64,000 nt of DNA from Przewalskia tangutica (GCA_029844215.1 CM056732.1:52313007-52377006); one strand, 5' to 3'. Shown: positions 38,695 to 50,656, counted from the stretch's first letter. Made by a program: numbers and translations. The notes: a model not told the origin generated them from the letters alone.

Positions 38695-41009
38695 TTCTCT
38701 CTTAGAAACATTCGTCCCAATGTTCCTTCTAAGTCTCAAAACAAACAGGCGCCAGTATAGTCCTCACTGCTATACTTATGAAAACAACCATGCCACACCT
38801 GGTCACAACACAACAAGCGCACATACTTATCTCCAAGTCCACGAGGAATCACCTCTATCACAAAAGCTCCTACTCGAGGTCTAAAAAGATACTCCCTTCG
38901 CCCCTACTCTTTACAAACGAAATGATCACACCTATGCTCGTAATACATGCTCGCTTCTTCCCTTACTCGTCGTGATACCACTTTTGTCACTTTGTCGCGA
39001 GCCTTGCTCCGACGACCAACAAATGGTACCGGCCGCTTTGCGATCCTCGAGGCATGCCCTACGCCCTTCTCGTGATGTGCCATACGAGAGCCACGGTTCG
39101 GCCCGTTTCGTGGTAGAGGCTCGCCTCTTTATACGCCACCAAGTCCAAACACCGCCCGAGGGTGAACGCGACACCGAGATTCACCGAGTTCCTAACCTTG
39201 CCGTAACTCTTCCGAAAGAAACAACGCAACTTGATTCCATCGCCGCCAAAAGGGTGAAGGTAGGCACCCCGTGCAGCCTTACACCCTTCCTGAAATAATC
39301 ATCTCGCAACTTACTACCTAGTACACGGTTTGACTAAAAGATAAGACGGGCTGACCCCATCGGCCCGACTACAGGTCGAACGCATCCACGAACTCGTACA
39401 ATGGTTAACTAAACCTGGGCCTAACACCCTCGTGACCCTAACACAAAGCGGGACCACCACAAACTGACCCCACCACCATACGGGCCGCGGGTCGACCCGC
39501 CACATGGCCTCAACCCAACCCGGCAACGCGCAAACACTAGCTCCCTGATTCGGAACAATCTCACTAATCACGTTACGAAAACCTAGCGGTCTTCTAAGCT
39601 CAACTACCCTCTTTCATTTCACCTCTCTCAGGGACTTATCCCAAAAAATATATCTCACGTATACTATGCACTTCGATAAGGGTCAAACATGAAATAATTA
39701 TTTTACCAAAGATGGCCTCGCCTCTAAGGTCTCTACGTACACATTCTAAGGCTCCCACTTTCTCTATCCCCCAATCTTTCCCGATTAACTAATCATGATT
39801 CCCAATCACAGTTAACACAATGCTATCTGAAAATAATACTTAAGATATTCGCTACACATATAAATCTCTAAAGGGTTAAGGATATACCAGATCTACGCCA
39901 GACTTCCCAGTCGTCGCTAATCAATCCCGCCGCTGGGCGATACCGGGAAGGTGATGAACTATCCACCGATCCCGGCGTCGAGTCCCTACATCCCCGCCAA
40001 CTCTGGTTGGACAATTTCTCGCAAAATGGCCCTGCTGGCCGCAAACATAACAAGCTGACGCAGAAGCACGACACTCCCCACGATGACATCGACCACAACG
40101 GCCACACCGAGGTGGGGGTGGCCTCCCCTGGCTAACACCCCTTCCTCTCCGCACCACCAATCCGCGAATCGATCCGTAGGCCGAGTCTTCCTACTTGCAT
40201 CCTTCCTCATAGAACATTCCTCGCCGTATGGCCCCGACGGCCAAGTAAAACAAGCACCGCAAAGACGGCATTTCGACGACGCCGCCACCGTGAACACCGA
40301 GGAAAAATCAACCTCGTAGGACACTGCACTGGCGGAGGCGCATGTCTAACTCGCCGAGGCGGTTCGCCTCTAGAGTTACCAAATGATCCTGCCCAACGCC
40401 CTCTTCGCTGATTCGTTAACTGCCGATCCTCACATCTCTACCACGCACATAATCTCAACGCGAGCCTGCTCATTCTCGATCAAGGGCTACTTCTTCACAA
40501 CCCTTCTTTAGATAATCATCAATATCCTTGGTATACCGGTACATAAAATACTCTCTGGCAGCCAAGTCCTTTGCTAGTAACAGGGTCGTCTCCTTCCAAT
40601 CCATATTTTCTGCTCCAAGCCGTAAGCGTCCAGATGTCACGGCGCAGTAGGCTCGCTGCCACGTGCTAAACTCGCCGGGCGACGCCTCGTAACTCCTCGC
40701 ACGAAGCATCACCAGTGATGATTGGGCTGTGCCTCTTCTAAATCTCAGATTTACTCGCAGCCTCCTTCTACGCTTTGCCTTCGGGCCCGAGCGGTTCGGC
40801 GTGGAGGCATAATCGTAAAGGAAAGGAATACGTTAGAGGGTCCAACTTATAACACACTCTAAAGCACGATCTCAGAGTGAGAAGAATGGAAACCAATCCT
40901 AAATATCCTATAGCCTCCGATTATTGGTGTAGTGCACAACACACGATAATCAAGACTCTACTAGATACGGTCAGACACTTTCCGAGGATTAATCGCTCGA
41001 TACCACTTT
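38695..41009 (-). other. Element B unit 2 internal region
   Basis: About 2.3 kb, nearly identical to unit 1. From the right: primer site complement (40992-41005), leader, gag remnant, untranslated region, damaged palindrome and polypurine tract next to LTR 2. No protease, RT, RNase H or integrase is seen on either strand. Confidence 0.8.
39921..40810 (-). pseudogene. Element B unit 2 gag remnant with intact zinc knuckle
   Basis: Start codon complement at 40808-40810. The frame 40160-39921 has a first cysteine cluster C-G-R-C-H-R-G-E-C and then a complete C-X2-C-X4-H-X4-C knuckle, C-Y-V-C-G-Q-Q-G-H-F-A-R-N-C (40052-40011). This is the nucleic-acid-binding motif of retrotransposon Gag. The equivalent in unit 1 is broken. 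The core domain frame I-D-D-Y-L-K-K-G-C-E-E-V-A (near 40480-40530) is in a different phase, so the gene as read is interrupted. Confidence 0.75.
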
Positions 41010-44000
41010 TGTCACGACCCGTTCGGGGCGTGGATCGTGCCTACCCGACACCCAAGTAGTCATACATCGAGAAATCACGAATATAAAACAACCAAGATAT
41101 GAAACAAGATAAATAAGACACGCTGAAAAAGTCGCCTTTCTAAGATATATATATATAATTACCCAAAATGAACGATTACATCCCAACCTTACAGTCTACG
41201 TACCTAAGAGTTTAAAACAACAATGGCGGGAGGCCCCGCCATACCCTGAATGCAAATATCTACAACGACAGGGACCATACCAAATGCTAAGCCTCGAGAA
41301 ACGAGCTTTTCCAACGCCGCTGAAACGGTGATCCTAAGAACGGGGATCAACAGTAGGAGTACCTTTACCTGCGGCATGAACGCAGCCCCCCGAAGGAGGT
41401 CAGTACAACAAGTACCAAGTATGTGAAACTGAAAATACTGTAAATGAAATCATAGTAGTCTATATAAAGCAGGAGACATGTATGATAACCAAAACTACAG
41501 TTCACAATAAATAAGCAGTTATGTCAAGTCAGGGACTCACGCCCTCAAAGTCATCATAAAACCGTACGGGGTAAGTATGAAGGCATAGCCGACTACTAAA
41601 ACCACAAGATAAACAAGGTCGTAAATCAGATTACGAGATCTGTCTGCACTCACATGATCAAAGCTGGCCACTCGCCCGCAGTATCTAATGTGCGCGTCTA
41701 GCCCTGGAACTTCCCGTAGCTCCGCATAGGCCAATCTCATAGGCCCGCATGAGGTATAACCCCGCATCGAGGGTAGCTACTCCCCGGCAGCGTCCTGGAC
41801 TCGCCGTCCGCATGGCCACAAAGACCGCATGACCACAAGGGCGCGATACTAACTCGAACTCCGCAGCTCGCATAGGCCATACAGACCTGCATAAGGTATT
41901 CTCGAATCATAGGTCCAACGACCCGCCTGAGTCTACCCTGCATCGGAGGGCAGCTTAACCCCCGGAATCATGAGTGATATAATATCAACATGACAGTTTT
42001 ATCGTTAAACAACCTAAGCACAATAAGGGAAAACCCCTCTACACAAACATCACAAGATACTAACTCACGTAGCATCCTAACATGTTTACTTATCAAGTCA
42101 ACAAGAAAGTATTACAAGACTATCACAAATCAATACAATCAAGTTATTCACACAAGGTACTTTCTACATTATGCTAACAAGTTCGGGTTTTTAGCCCCAA
42201 AGTACTTCATGTATTACTCTTTTAAAAGATCCGTTTCTTTCACAAAAGTCACACAATACCCGTAGTATAAAAATAAAGTGATTATCTTTTGAAGTAAATC
42301 AAAACATTTCTCTTTGTAAAAATCAAGTAACAACATTCTTTTCCCAACGCTTAAGTTTGCCTAATTTCAATTACTCAAGTTTCTCATTTTCGAAAGGTTT
42401 CGTAGTTCATAGTTTTTAATCCTTTAAAACAATTTGAGAAACATATACCTTATGTGTGAGTAGGTTATTATTGTTCATAACAATCTTATTACAGCGGCCA
42501 TGATCTAGGAAATGTAATATCATTTTGTCTCATCTTAGCTCCTATGCAGATGGAAGTTTCTACTGGTTTTAATAATACTTTATTAGTCAAAATATTTCCC
42601 TTTATTAGCGCTGCTGTGGTTTGTTCGACATTCATTCCGATCGGTAAAACATCATTCCTTTTGAAAACCAAAAATACTATTTACTCACGAATGAGGTTTC
42701 ACACTTTTTCACATTAGTATAATTAAGTCAAGTCTTTTATTTCCTTAAATCAATAAATCGTTCTTTTTATCACTCTTAAGTCGTTATACCTAACTTCCCA
42801 TAAAGCTAGTATAACTCTTAAGCTTTTAAAAACCAAGTGTTACTCTTCTTTCAAAAAAGGTTTCTTAATTCTTTTGAACTACTTCAGATTCTTTTTATTC
42901 AGGCTTAAGTCAGAAGACATTGCCGTAATTATTATTCAGGCTTAAGTCCGAAGACATTGCCGTAATTATTATTCAGGCTTAAGTCCGAAGACATTGCCGT
43001 AATTATTATTCAGTTAACACACGTACGTCTACCGTACTATATACATATTCTTTTAAAATATCATGCTCAAGAGGATAGGAAGAATCACATACCTTCTCTG
43101 AAATCCACCGCCAAGTTGAATATGTCGCGCAGAGAATCGACCTATAACGATCAAATACGCCTATCAACGCCCGGTATCAGATCATAAAGCTCTAAGCGGA
43201 GGGTTCGTTATTCTATGGACATTTGGGCAGCACTTCCTACCCGTGAGCTACTCAAGTCATCAGAAAACAATCCATGTAAGTACGCTTCTATTATTCATCT
43301 TTTAAACCCTTCTCGTGATAACAGCTCAATTTATTCATTAATATCCTTCTAAGTATTTATACTTACTCCTATACTTCTACAAGACGTATATTCTAATTAC
43401 AAAGGAGGATAAGGTTATTTACCCTGTAAGCCCAATAATATCCTAGATAAAAGTCGCTGAGCAAGGTTTAGCTCCTAAGTTGTGCGCTCAGAGCTCTAAG
43501 AAAACCTTAGAAGTTCTTCACAACTTCTACTAAGGACTAAGGGATTAGGGCTGTGGTATTTTGGGCATTATAACAATACTGAAGGCAACTTTTCAACCAA
43601 GGGAGGGGGTAGGTTTCGGCTAGGCTAGGGGTTGCTCTCGGCCAGAGCTTCTCAAAGGGGAGGGGTGTGTTTGGACGAAACAACAAGAGGAGAGGGAGGA
43701 TTTGAGACTTAGAAAGATCGCTCAATTTAGGATGAAATAACTCTTCAACAAGGGGGTATTTATAGGTCAAGGGACGGCCAACCGGGCCAAGATGGTGCCA
43801 AGTGCAAGGCAAGTGTAGGGTGAGGATTTAGGCAAGTGTCCTTGGCCAACTTGCACACAAAATATCCTACCAACTACATGACAAGAATGGCCATCCATTC
43901 GGCCCTAATGCCGTGTAACATCCATCAATGAGAGGGTGACAAGTGTCGCCCTCTCGTTGGTCCAACGTGTTGCGTCTCTCGGAAAATGCCGCAAAAAGTA

Positions 44001-44454
44001 GACTTGGCATTGCCTGACTTTATCCTACGCGAGTTTAGTAAAACGCTTCGCCGAAAAACGACTCTGTCGGCGTTGTGCACAAAGTGAAATCGTCCAAGCC
44101 AACTAGGGGGGGGTGACACGTGTCGCCCTCCTACTCGTCCAAAATATTCCATCTTCCGAAAATATCAACAATGGCCAAAATCTCGAAAACAAAGTGGGCC
44201 CCACAAACCCGTAAATTTCTCCCGTGGGCCCCACGTGACCATTTCTGAAAATAAAATTCCATAATTCTCTAATATTCCAAGAAGTCCGAATACCAAATCT
44301 GGGAATCCAATTCCCATTAACGAACCTTTTTCTTCACAAAAACCGGAAACTTTTCCGTCGAAAAAAAATCACATCTTTCTTTCTTTCCAAAATTTCTGTC
44401 GTATTCTCGTACGTACATCCTCACATACATACCCTGAAACTACGGGGTATAACA
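41010..44454 (-). repeat. Element B LTR 3 (5' LTR)
   Basis: 3445 bp, the best preserved of the three, keeping many CAG/CTG sites lost in LTRs 1 and 2. Cassette at about 41640-41960, conserved block at about 42481-42640, 37-bp repeat array at about 42895-43010, TATA box complement at 43757-43764. It ends at ggggtataaca, followed by the GTAGT duplication. Confidence 0.9.
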
Positions 44455-44459
44455 GTAGT

Positions 44460-44662
44460 ACTGTTGTGGGCAGGGTTGTAAAGGATGTAACTGTTCAAAT
44501 TTTTGTATATATATGCAAAAAGGCAACCGTTTTGGTTAGCCTGTTTTCTTTTATCTTGTTTCATATCTGTATGTTTTATTTCCGCTGGTTTTTCTCTGAT
44601 GTTGTATCACTAGGGTGCCCGGGGTAAGGCACCAGTCGCGGGCCCGTGGTCGGGTCGTGACA
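44460..44662 (+). repeat. Element A 3' LTR, last part
   Basis: Resumes after element B and matches 23765-23960 in A's 5' LTR, ending GTCGTGACA. The TTCAA duplication follows at 44663-44667. Confidence 0.9.
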
Positions 44663-44667
44663 TTCAA

Positions 44668-47600
44668 CACTTAGAAAATATTAGAGAAACTTTGAGCTTA
44701 GCCAAGAAGCTCTCGGGTTTGGTCACCTTCTCACTCAAAAATTTTGTAGTTTTGATCCATTAGCCACAAGACTTTAACCCAAGGTCCCTAAGGGTATTGT
44801 AAGGATATCTCAATAGAAATATTTCAGAAAAACGGCGTTTTCACGTTAGTCGCAAGGCGAAAACCTAAGGCATTTTCATAGGTTTTGTTTGGAAATGGAA
44901 GAGAAGTTGGTTGTGAGCTTCTAAAGGCTTCAAATAGCGGGTTGGAGCGTAAAGGAAAGGAGCTAAGAATTTCTAAGGAGCGACATTGAATCTTGGAAAT
45001 TATAAGGGCTTGTAAAGGTAAAATTCTTGTCGTTTTAGTAATTAAGATTACTTATTGTTGTAGCTATGGATATTAGCAAGTATGAGATATATATTATGAA
45101 GTTGATAAGTGTTATGGATATTGGAACCCTAATCCGAAAACTAGTATGTTTAGCCTTGAGATTTCAATTCAATCGATTATTAGTTTAATCGTCATGTTAT
45201 ATAAAGAAGGAATTATAATTGTTAAGTTGTTTATGACTATATAACATGTTAGGCCTAAGTTGGATTGAAAAAGAATTGGAAAAGGACTTTGTGTTGTTGT
45301 ATATGTTTAGCCAAGAATGGCTTTAAATATGGAACTAGTTTCGTATTAATTTGTGGGGCGGAATTTTACACGTCCTGTTAAGGCGTGTAATCCCCTTTGG
45401 TTAGTTGAATTGTTGGGCCTTAAATGTGGCGTGTTTGGTTATTGAATTCGGCCTTGAAAAAGGTGGCAAAGTATGTAGAAACAAAGGAAGTGTTGTCCGA
45501 TTTTCCGTAGAATTTAGTGACTTTGCACTTAGAATATTCTGCGTTTGAAGCCAGAGGTTAATGGACGTATTATGGCCATTATAGGTGGAAGTACTAAGTA
45601 TATCGTGTTCTACTTGAAGGATGGAATAACTATCAAGGTTGAAGTACTTTGGAGCATTTTGCTATTTGTCGATAATCGTCGCGAGGTATGTGAACCTCTT
45701 CCTTCTTTTGACATGATTCTATGTATGGAATATACATGTGGTATTATTTCATGATTCCTTCTACTCTTAGAAGTTAAGAGGTATGTATGTTGATTTACTC
45801 TACGTAAGGGTTATGTCTAAGTTATCCTAAGTTCTTACCAAGTCTTATGGGGGATGTTGGTAAGAGTCGTTAGGAGGTATTTTGGAGCCAAGTTAACTTG
45901 GCTAATTTACGGCACGAATGAGAACAAGTATCGAACAAGCCATTGCAGCGTTAATAAAGGAAAATGTAATGACAATAGATTATATTAAAACAAGTAGAAT
46001 TCTCCATCTGCATAGAAGCTAAGATAAGACAAAATTGTATTACATTTTCTAGATCATGGTCTTTAATGAGATCATTATAAACAAGTATAACCTATTCACA
46101 CATATAAGGCATATGTTGCTTAATTTAAAAGAGTTTACGTATGAAGTTTTAAGACTATGGACCTCAAATTTTTAAAAGGTTAAGGGACTTTATTTTTCAA
46201 GTTATGGGACTTGATTCTTAAAGGAAGAAATGAATTGATTTACAAGTATAGAATACTTGATTTGGAAAGACTTGGTTTCTAAAGTTAAGAAGCTTGATAT
46301 TCTAAGTTAAGAAACTGGTTTTCTTAAAAGTTAAGAGACTTGAAGTATTTTGAAAGCTATGTAATTCGATTTGAAAGTATAAGTCTCTTGGTTATAAAAG
46401 GAATGAATTTGTCTAAGACATAAAGAGTTATAACGGCTTTATGGGAAGTTGGTTATAACAACTTTATGGAAGATTAAAAGAATGGTTTTCTTCAGTAATG
46501 TAAGCAAAGAAATGACTTGAAATAAAGAAGGGCAAATTATTTTAAAGGTACCAATTGCTTAAGGTTTTAAAGAAAGAAGTCACTTGATTTAGAAGCCTAA
46601 ATGTATTTCTAAAAAGGTATTGTGACTTGTCTTGAAAAGTAGATATGACTTGATACTACGGTTGTTAGTATCTTGGAAGTTTTATTTGAAAGAGAATCAT
46701 TTTAAAGGAGTAGAGGCACGTAGTACGTTGGGTTAAATTCCCGAATTTTATAATGACATGTTAGTGCCTTAAGTAAACAAAAATGAGAGTGTATATGAAC
46801 AAGCTAATAAGAAGTTAGGGGATTTCTTAACTTGCTTATGTAATGTATGATAAGCCGGTGGTTCTTATGTTATGTATGATAAGTCGGTAGTGCTTATGTT
46901 ATGTATGATAAGTCGGTAGTGCTTATGTTATGTATGATAAGCCGGTAAGGCTTATGTTTTGTATGATGGCCGGTTGAGTTAGGGTAAGAGTATAAATGAG
47001 GGGTAAACCCCCAAGACGTTATACCACCTTCTTCAGGGTAAGAGTATAAATGAGGGGTAAACCCCCAAGACGTTATACCACCTGCTTCAGGGTAAGAGTA
47101 TAAATGAGGGGTAAACCCCCAAGACGTTATATCACCTGTTCCGTGGATTTGCTACCCATGATGCGAGGAATACCTCATGCGAGTCCTTATGGGCTTATGC
47201 GGGTGAAATAGTCCCATGCGGGCGGGTACAGCCTATGCGAGGAATACCTCATGCGGGTCCACAGGACCTATGCGGGTGAAATAGTCCCAGGAGTAGGATT
47301 GCTTATTGATACTGCGGGCGAGGGACTCTACTTTGATCATGAGCCTCCTATTTTTATGCAGTATACCTTTATGGGCAGACTATATGACATTACCGCGTCC
47401 CAGGAATGGGCCGGGCAGTATACCTTTATGGGCAGACTATATGACATTACCGCGTCGAGAATGGGCGGGCAGATACCTTTATGGGCGGTATGTGACTTTA
47501 TCGCGTCCCGATTTGGGGCAAGATAGGCGTCCCTCCATAAAGGGTCGGATTATGTTATGTAAGGTAAGTAAGTTATATGGTAATGAACTTGATGATTTTC

Positions 47601-48199
47601 CTAAGTATGTACGTAAGAAAGTGACTATAACTTTTATTGAAAAATGGGAAAAGATAATAAGGTACGATTAAATTCACGAGATGGTAATGACATGGTAGGT
47701 TCAGGTATTTACTCTTTTCATACTTACCCCTGTCATGCTTTTATACAGTTATGATTTGTTTACTGTACCTTATTTCCGTTCCATATTCGCACTGTTATCG
47801 ACCCTTCCGGGCTGCGTTAAATGTCCGCATGTGTAGGTACACAGTTGTGGATCCGCGAGCTTAGGATCCTGGTTCAGCATTTTGAAATGGCTCCAATGTT
47901 CCGGAGTTGTCATGGTTATGTATATTCAGGGGTACGGCGAGGCCTTGTCCCGTCATAGTGTTTGTCCAAAATCTTAGAGGTCTGTAGTCATATCTTGTGG
48001 GTCGCTTTGAAAAAAAAAAAAAGGTAACTGCTTTTGGTTTTATATATTTATATGTATCCAGGAAGGTAGTCTTATCGGCTAACCTATTATTTATTTCTTG
48101 TTAAGTTTATGTATGTATGTTCCGCTACTATTCTCTGATGTATACCTGTAAGGGTGCCCAGGTAGGGCACCAGTCGCGGCCCGGGGTTGGGTCGTGACA
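44668..48199 (+). repeat. Element C 3' LTR, second part
   Basis: Matches 15076-18623, including the conserved block (about 45918-46075), the tandem cassette (about 46840-47520) and the poly-A stretch near 48010. It ends GTCGTGACA and is followed by GAAAG. Confidence 0.9.
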
Positions 48200-48204
48200 G
48201 AAAG

Positions 48205-48789
48205 TTAGTTTTCTAATGATTTCTCAATAGAACGATTTCTTGTGAGCCATGAAAGAGATGATCAAAGTTATGAGTATGAACCACTCAAAAGAGAATCTCA
48301 GGCCAATAAGCTACGACTATAAAATGAATTGGATTGGGTTCAATTCTTCAAAGCTATCTTCAAAGCTATCGAAGAAGATTCAATTCAATATTGAAGTCAA
48401 AGGGGGGAGTCCACTTATTCAATAGAAGAGAAGAATATATCTGTCGACCCTACTTCACTTCCTTATAGTGCCTTGCCTACTGTCTTTAATAATTCTCCGT
48501 TGGTCCACTTAGTGGATCCTCCCCCTAAACACAATATCATATTGAGCAGCAATTTTGAGGAAGATAGCATTGGGACATGCTCTTACCTATGTATGGTGAC
48601 GGGTGTCATGCCAGTGTGTGTTCGGGTAGGCTCAAGCTAAAGCAGGAGAAGAGAGTTAGCTTTCTACTAAGTGAGCCTGAACAACAGCGGACACACATTA
48701 GATCAGAGAAAGTTTAGCTGGCCCAATGGAACAAATACCTACTAGTATGAGGCATAGCGGGAATTGAACCCACATCTCGTTGAGCTGCT
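48205..48789. other. Unassigned segment, continuation of 12505-14559
   Basis: Joins 14559 once element C is removed. No coding sequence is recognised. On the minus strand a T-arm-like string (gtgggttcaattcccgc) occurs at about 48755-48771. It has an RNA polymerase III B-box look but no surrounding cloverleaf. Confidence 0.35.
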
Positions 48790-49040
48790 CTAACAAACAC
48801 CCCTTTTGGAAGCTAAAGCCCTCTCAACAGTTGCAGTTGCTACTGGTAAAGTCAAAGCCAACTTCACAAGCTTGTACACAAATCTGAAAGTCTTGTGCTT
48901 CTTTGTTCGTACAAGAGTCTTGGAAAGATCCGAGAGTCCTTTCAAATTGGAAAAGTTATTCCAACCAATCATATTTATACCAACTTACGGCAAAACTACG
49001 CTTTACCCCTGAAGCATAGTCAGGGATATTCCTTCAACCT
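48790..49040 (-). pseudogene. hAT-family transposase C-terminal fragment
   Basis: The minus-strand frame (48972-48790) reads L-S-D-L-S-K-T-L-V-x-T-K-K-H, then L-V-K-L-A-L-T-L-P-V-A-T-A-T-V-E-R-A. This is the hAT dimerisation domain as found in plant hAT transposases and zinc-finger MYM-type-1-like proteins. The fragment lacks the catalytic part and is truncated just after the E-R-A helix. It may belong with the hAT-like terminus at 50033-50047. Confidence 0.75.
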
Positions 49041-50047
49041 AATTTGAGTTAGACCTTTCAAAAGGTAAGCTCGTTTTACCTCATCTTGCTGATTTGGATG
49101 AAAGTCCAAAATTATTTTCTTTTTGTGGGATCAGACTCCAAATATGCCCCTTTCACATAAGTTTCGTTTGAATTGGAGCCTCAATTGAAATTGGAATTGG
49201 AGCTTCATTTGGGGGGTTCAGTGGAGTACTTGACTCAATGTGTCTTGATTTTTTAGTTAGAAACTTAAGCATCCTAAAATAATAAAAAAATTATTAGATT
49301 AAAATAACAAATATCAATAAATAGAATAATTAATCTATACTAACAATAAATACAAAACTAAACAAACAGTAAATATAAACGGGTACTTCTCATACAAAAA
49401 CTAAACTAACAACATAGAAGAAGCATAATCACTTTAAAATATCCAAAAACAGCAATAATTAAAGCATCAAAATCCCTCTTTCGATTCATACATAAATAAA
49501 TAAAAGTATACATTACACATAAAAGAAAAACCCTAATTACTTTTTTTTAAAACAAAGAGAAAGTGAAGTTGAGGTCCTTGTGTGATAAAAGTACTAGTTA
49601 TATAACAATGACAAGGAAGTGTACTTTTGGAGATATTTTTACCTGAAGACTCGTCGTAGTGGCCTAACTGGTCTTTTTGCGGTATGTGCACCAAGCCAAA
49701 AGTGTTTTCTTCTTTTTCGTTTTTTTTTTGCTTTTTCTTTTTAATTTATATATCTATTTATTTGGGACTTGGGAGTCTGCGTTGGTTTTAATGAACTCAG
49801 TCAATTATTTTTTAAATTTTGGATTGAGTTTTTTCGGTATGGGCTTGTACATCCATCTTTCATGGCCCAATAGTAATTTTTTTTTTAAAAACAAAAAGAT
49901 GATAAATGAAGAAAATAATGTCTTTGCTGAGAATCGAACCGGACTTCATTGGAATAAAAATTTAGATTTCTACCATCTCAACTACACATTTATTATGTTG
50001 TGGGGGCTTCACATGAATACCTTGAAGCCCCCCTGGATCCGCCCCTG
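49041..50047 (-). mobile_element. AT-rich hAT-like remnant with terminal inverted-repeat end
   Basis: No coding sequence, very AT-rich. It ends with ctggatccgcccctg (50033-50047), whose complement CAGGGGCGGATCCAG is the common terminal repeat of plant hAT elements. Directly beyond it copia RT sequence begins, so this is the boundary of an inserted, internally deleted hAT copy. The opposite terminus was not found. Confidence 0.5.
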
Positions 50048-50491
50048 CTTGCAACCTGGAATCTAGAAGAAAATTTCATGTACACCTCCTCCGATAGAAC
50101 TACATGCATGATGGCATTATGTACGTCCATATGATGTAACTCTCAATTCTTTGTCATTGCAACTGCCAAAATGTGTGGACATGCACCATTTTTGCCACTA
50201 GGAAAATATTTCATTATAATCAATCCCATCTACTTTACGTTTCTCAAGAATAACTAATCAGGCCTTATGTCGCTCGATTGTTCCATTAGAATTGTATTTT
50301 ATGTTCTAAACTCACCTGCAATTGATAGCCTTCTTATTAGGAGGTAAATCTTATATTACTCATGTTTTATTATTTTCCATCACTTGTATTTCAAGTAACA
50401 TTGCCTCTCTCCATTTACCATCTTTCAAGGACTCGGAGAAATGAGTTCAGTTCATGAGCTACAGTGATGGTTGCAAGGAAATCCCTTTGTT
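50048..50491 (-). pseudogene. Ty1/copia reverse transcriptase fragment
   Basis: The minus strand, through several frame changes, reads W-R-E-A-M near 50415, then Y-N-I-K-Y-N-S-N-G-T-I-E-R near 50270-50310, then G-I-D-Y-N-E-x-F near 50220, and M-D-V-H-N-A near 50120. This is the start of the copia RT domain. The catalytic Y-x-D-D block lies beyond the break at 50047. Many stops show it is old. Confidence 0.75.
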
Positions 50492-50656
50492 TTTTGGCGG
50501 ATCTAAAGGCAACATGGTGGTGCAGTTGCACCACCAGATTTTTAAAAATTTTTTGCCTTCTAGGCATTAAAAAAAAAAAAAAAATTCCTTCTAGGCATAA
50601 AAAATTAAAAAAAAAAATTTGCACCACTAAATATCGTGTCCTGGATCCGCCACTGG
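50492..50656. mobile_element. Small hAT-type MITE (about 165 bp)
   Basis: Terminal inverted repeats TGGCGGATCT (50495-50504) and GGATCCGCCA (50643-50652), differing at one position, with a long A-rich interior holding cttctaggcat twice and gcaccac in both orientations. It separates two parts of the copia RT frame. A clean 8-bp target duplication was not found. Confidence 0.55.

Larger units (their letters stand above)
29614..44454 (-). mobile_element. Element B: three-LTR dimer of a gag-only giant-LTR retrotransposon
   Basis: Order on the + strand: LTR (29614-33020), internal (33021-35307), LTR (35308-38694), internal (38695-41009), LTR (41010-44454), all minus-oriented. A single target-site duplication GTAGT (29609-29613 and 44455-44459) surrounds the whole array. 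It therefore counts as one insertion that became a dimer, most simply by unequal recombination between LTRs. The two internal regions are nearly identical apart from small indels. No pol sequence is present in either. Confidence 0.9.
20550..44662 (+). mobile_element. Element A: gag-only giant-LTR retrotransposon, inserted in C
   Basis: 5' LTR 20550-23960, internal 23961-26366, 3' LTR 26367-29613 continued at 44460-44662 after element B. The target-site duplication TTCAA (20545-20549, 44663-44667) is exact. The uninterrupted target is visible in C's 5' LTR at 15070-15080 (gtcttcaacac). The internal region holds one gag remnant and no pol. Without B the element is about 9.3 kb, of which 6.9 kb is LTR. 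Confidence 0.9.
14560..48199 (+). mobile_element. Element C: giant-LTR retrotransposon without gag, host of the nested stack
   Basis: 5' LTR 14560-18623, internal 18624-20033, 3' LTR 20034-20549 continued at 44668-48199. The target-site duplication GAAAG (14555-14559, 48200-48204) closes it. LTRs are 4.06 and about 4.05 kb once the insertion of A is removed, far longer than the 1.41-kb internal region. The first ~500 bp of the two LTRs differ at only about a dozen positions by eye, so the insertion is fairly recent. It has a primer site and polypurine tract but no coding sequence, so it must borrow all proteins. Confidence 0.9.

Noticed and set aside
48750..48790. A tRNA gene on the minus strand (T-arm-like gtgggttcaattcccgc)
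   Set aside because: No D-arm, anticodon arm or matching acceptor could be built upstream. Only a B-box-like remnant remains.
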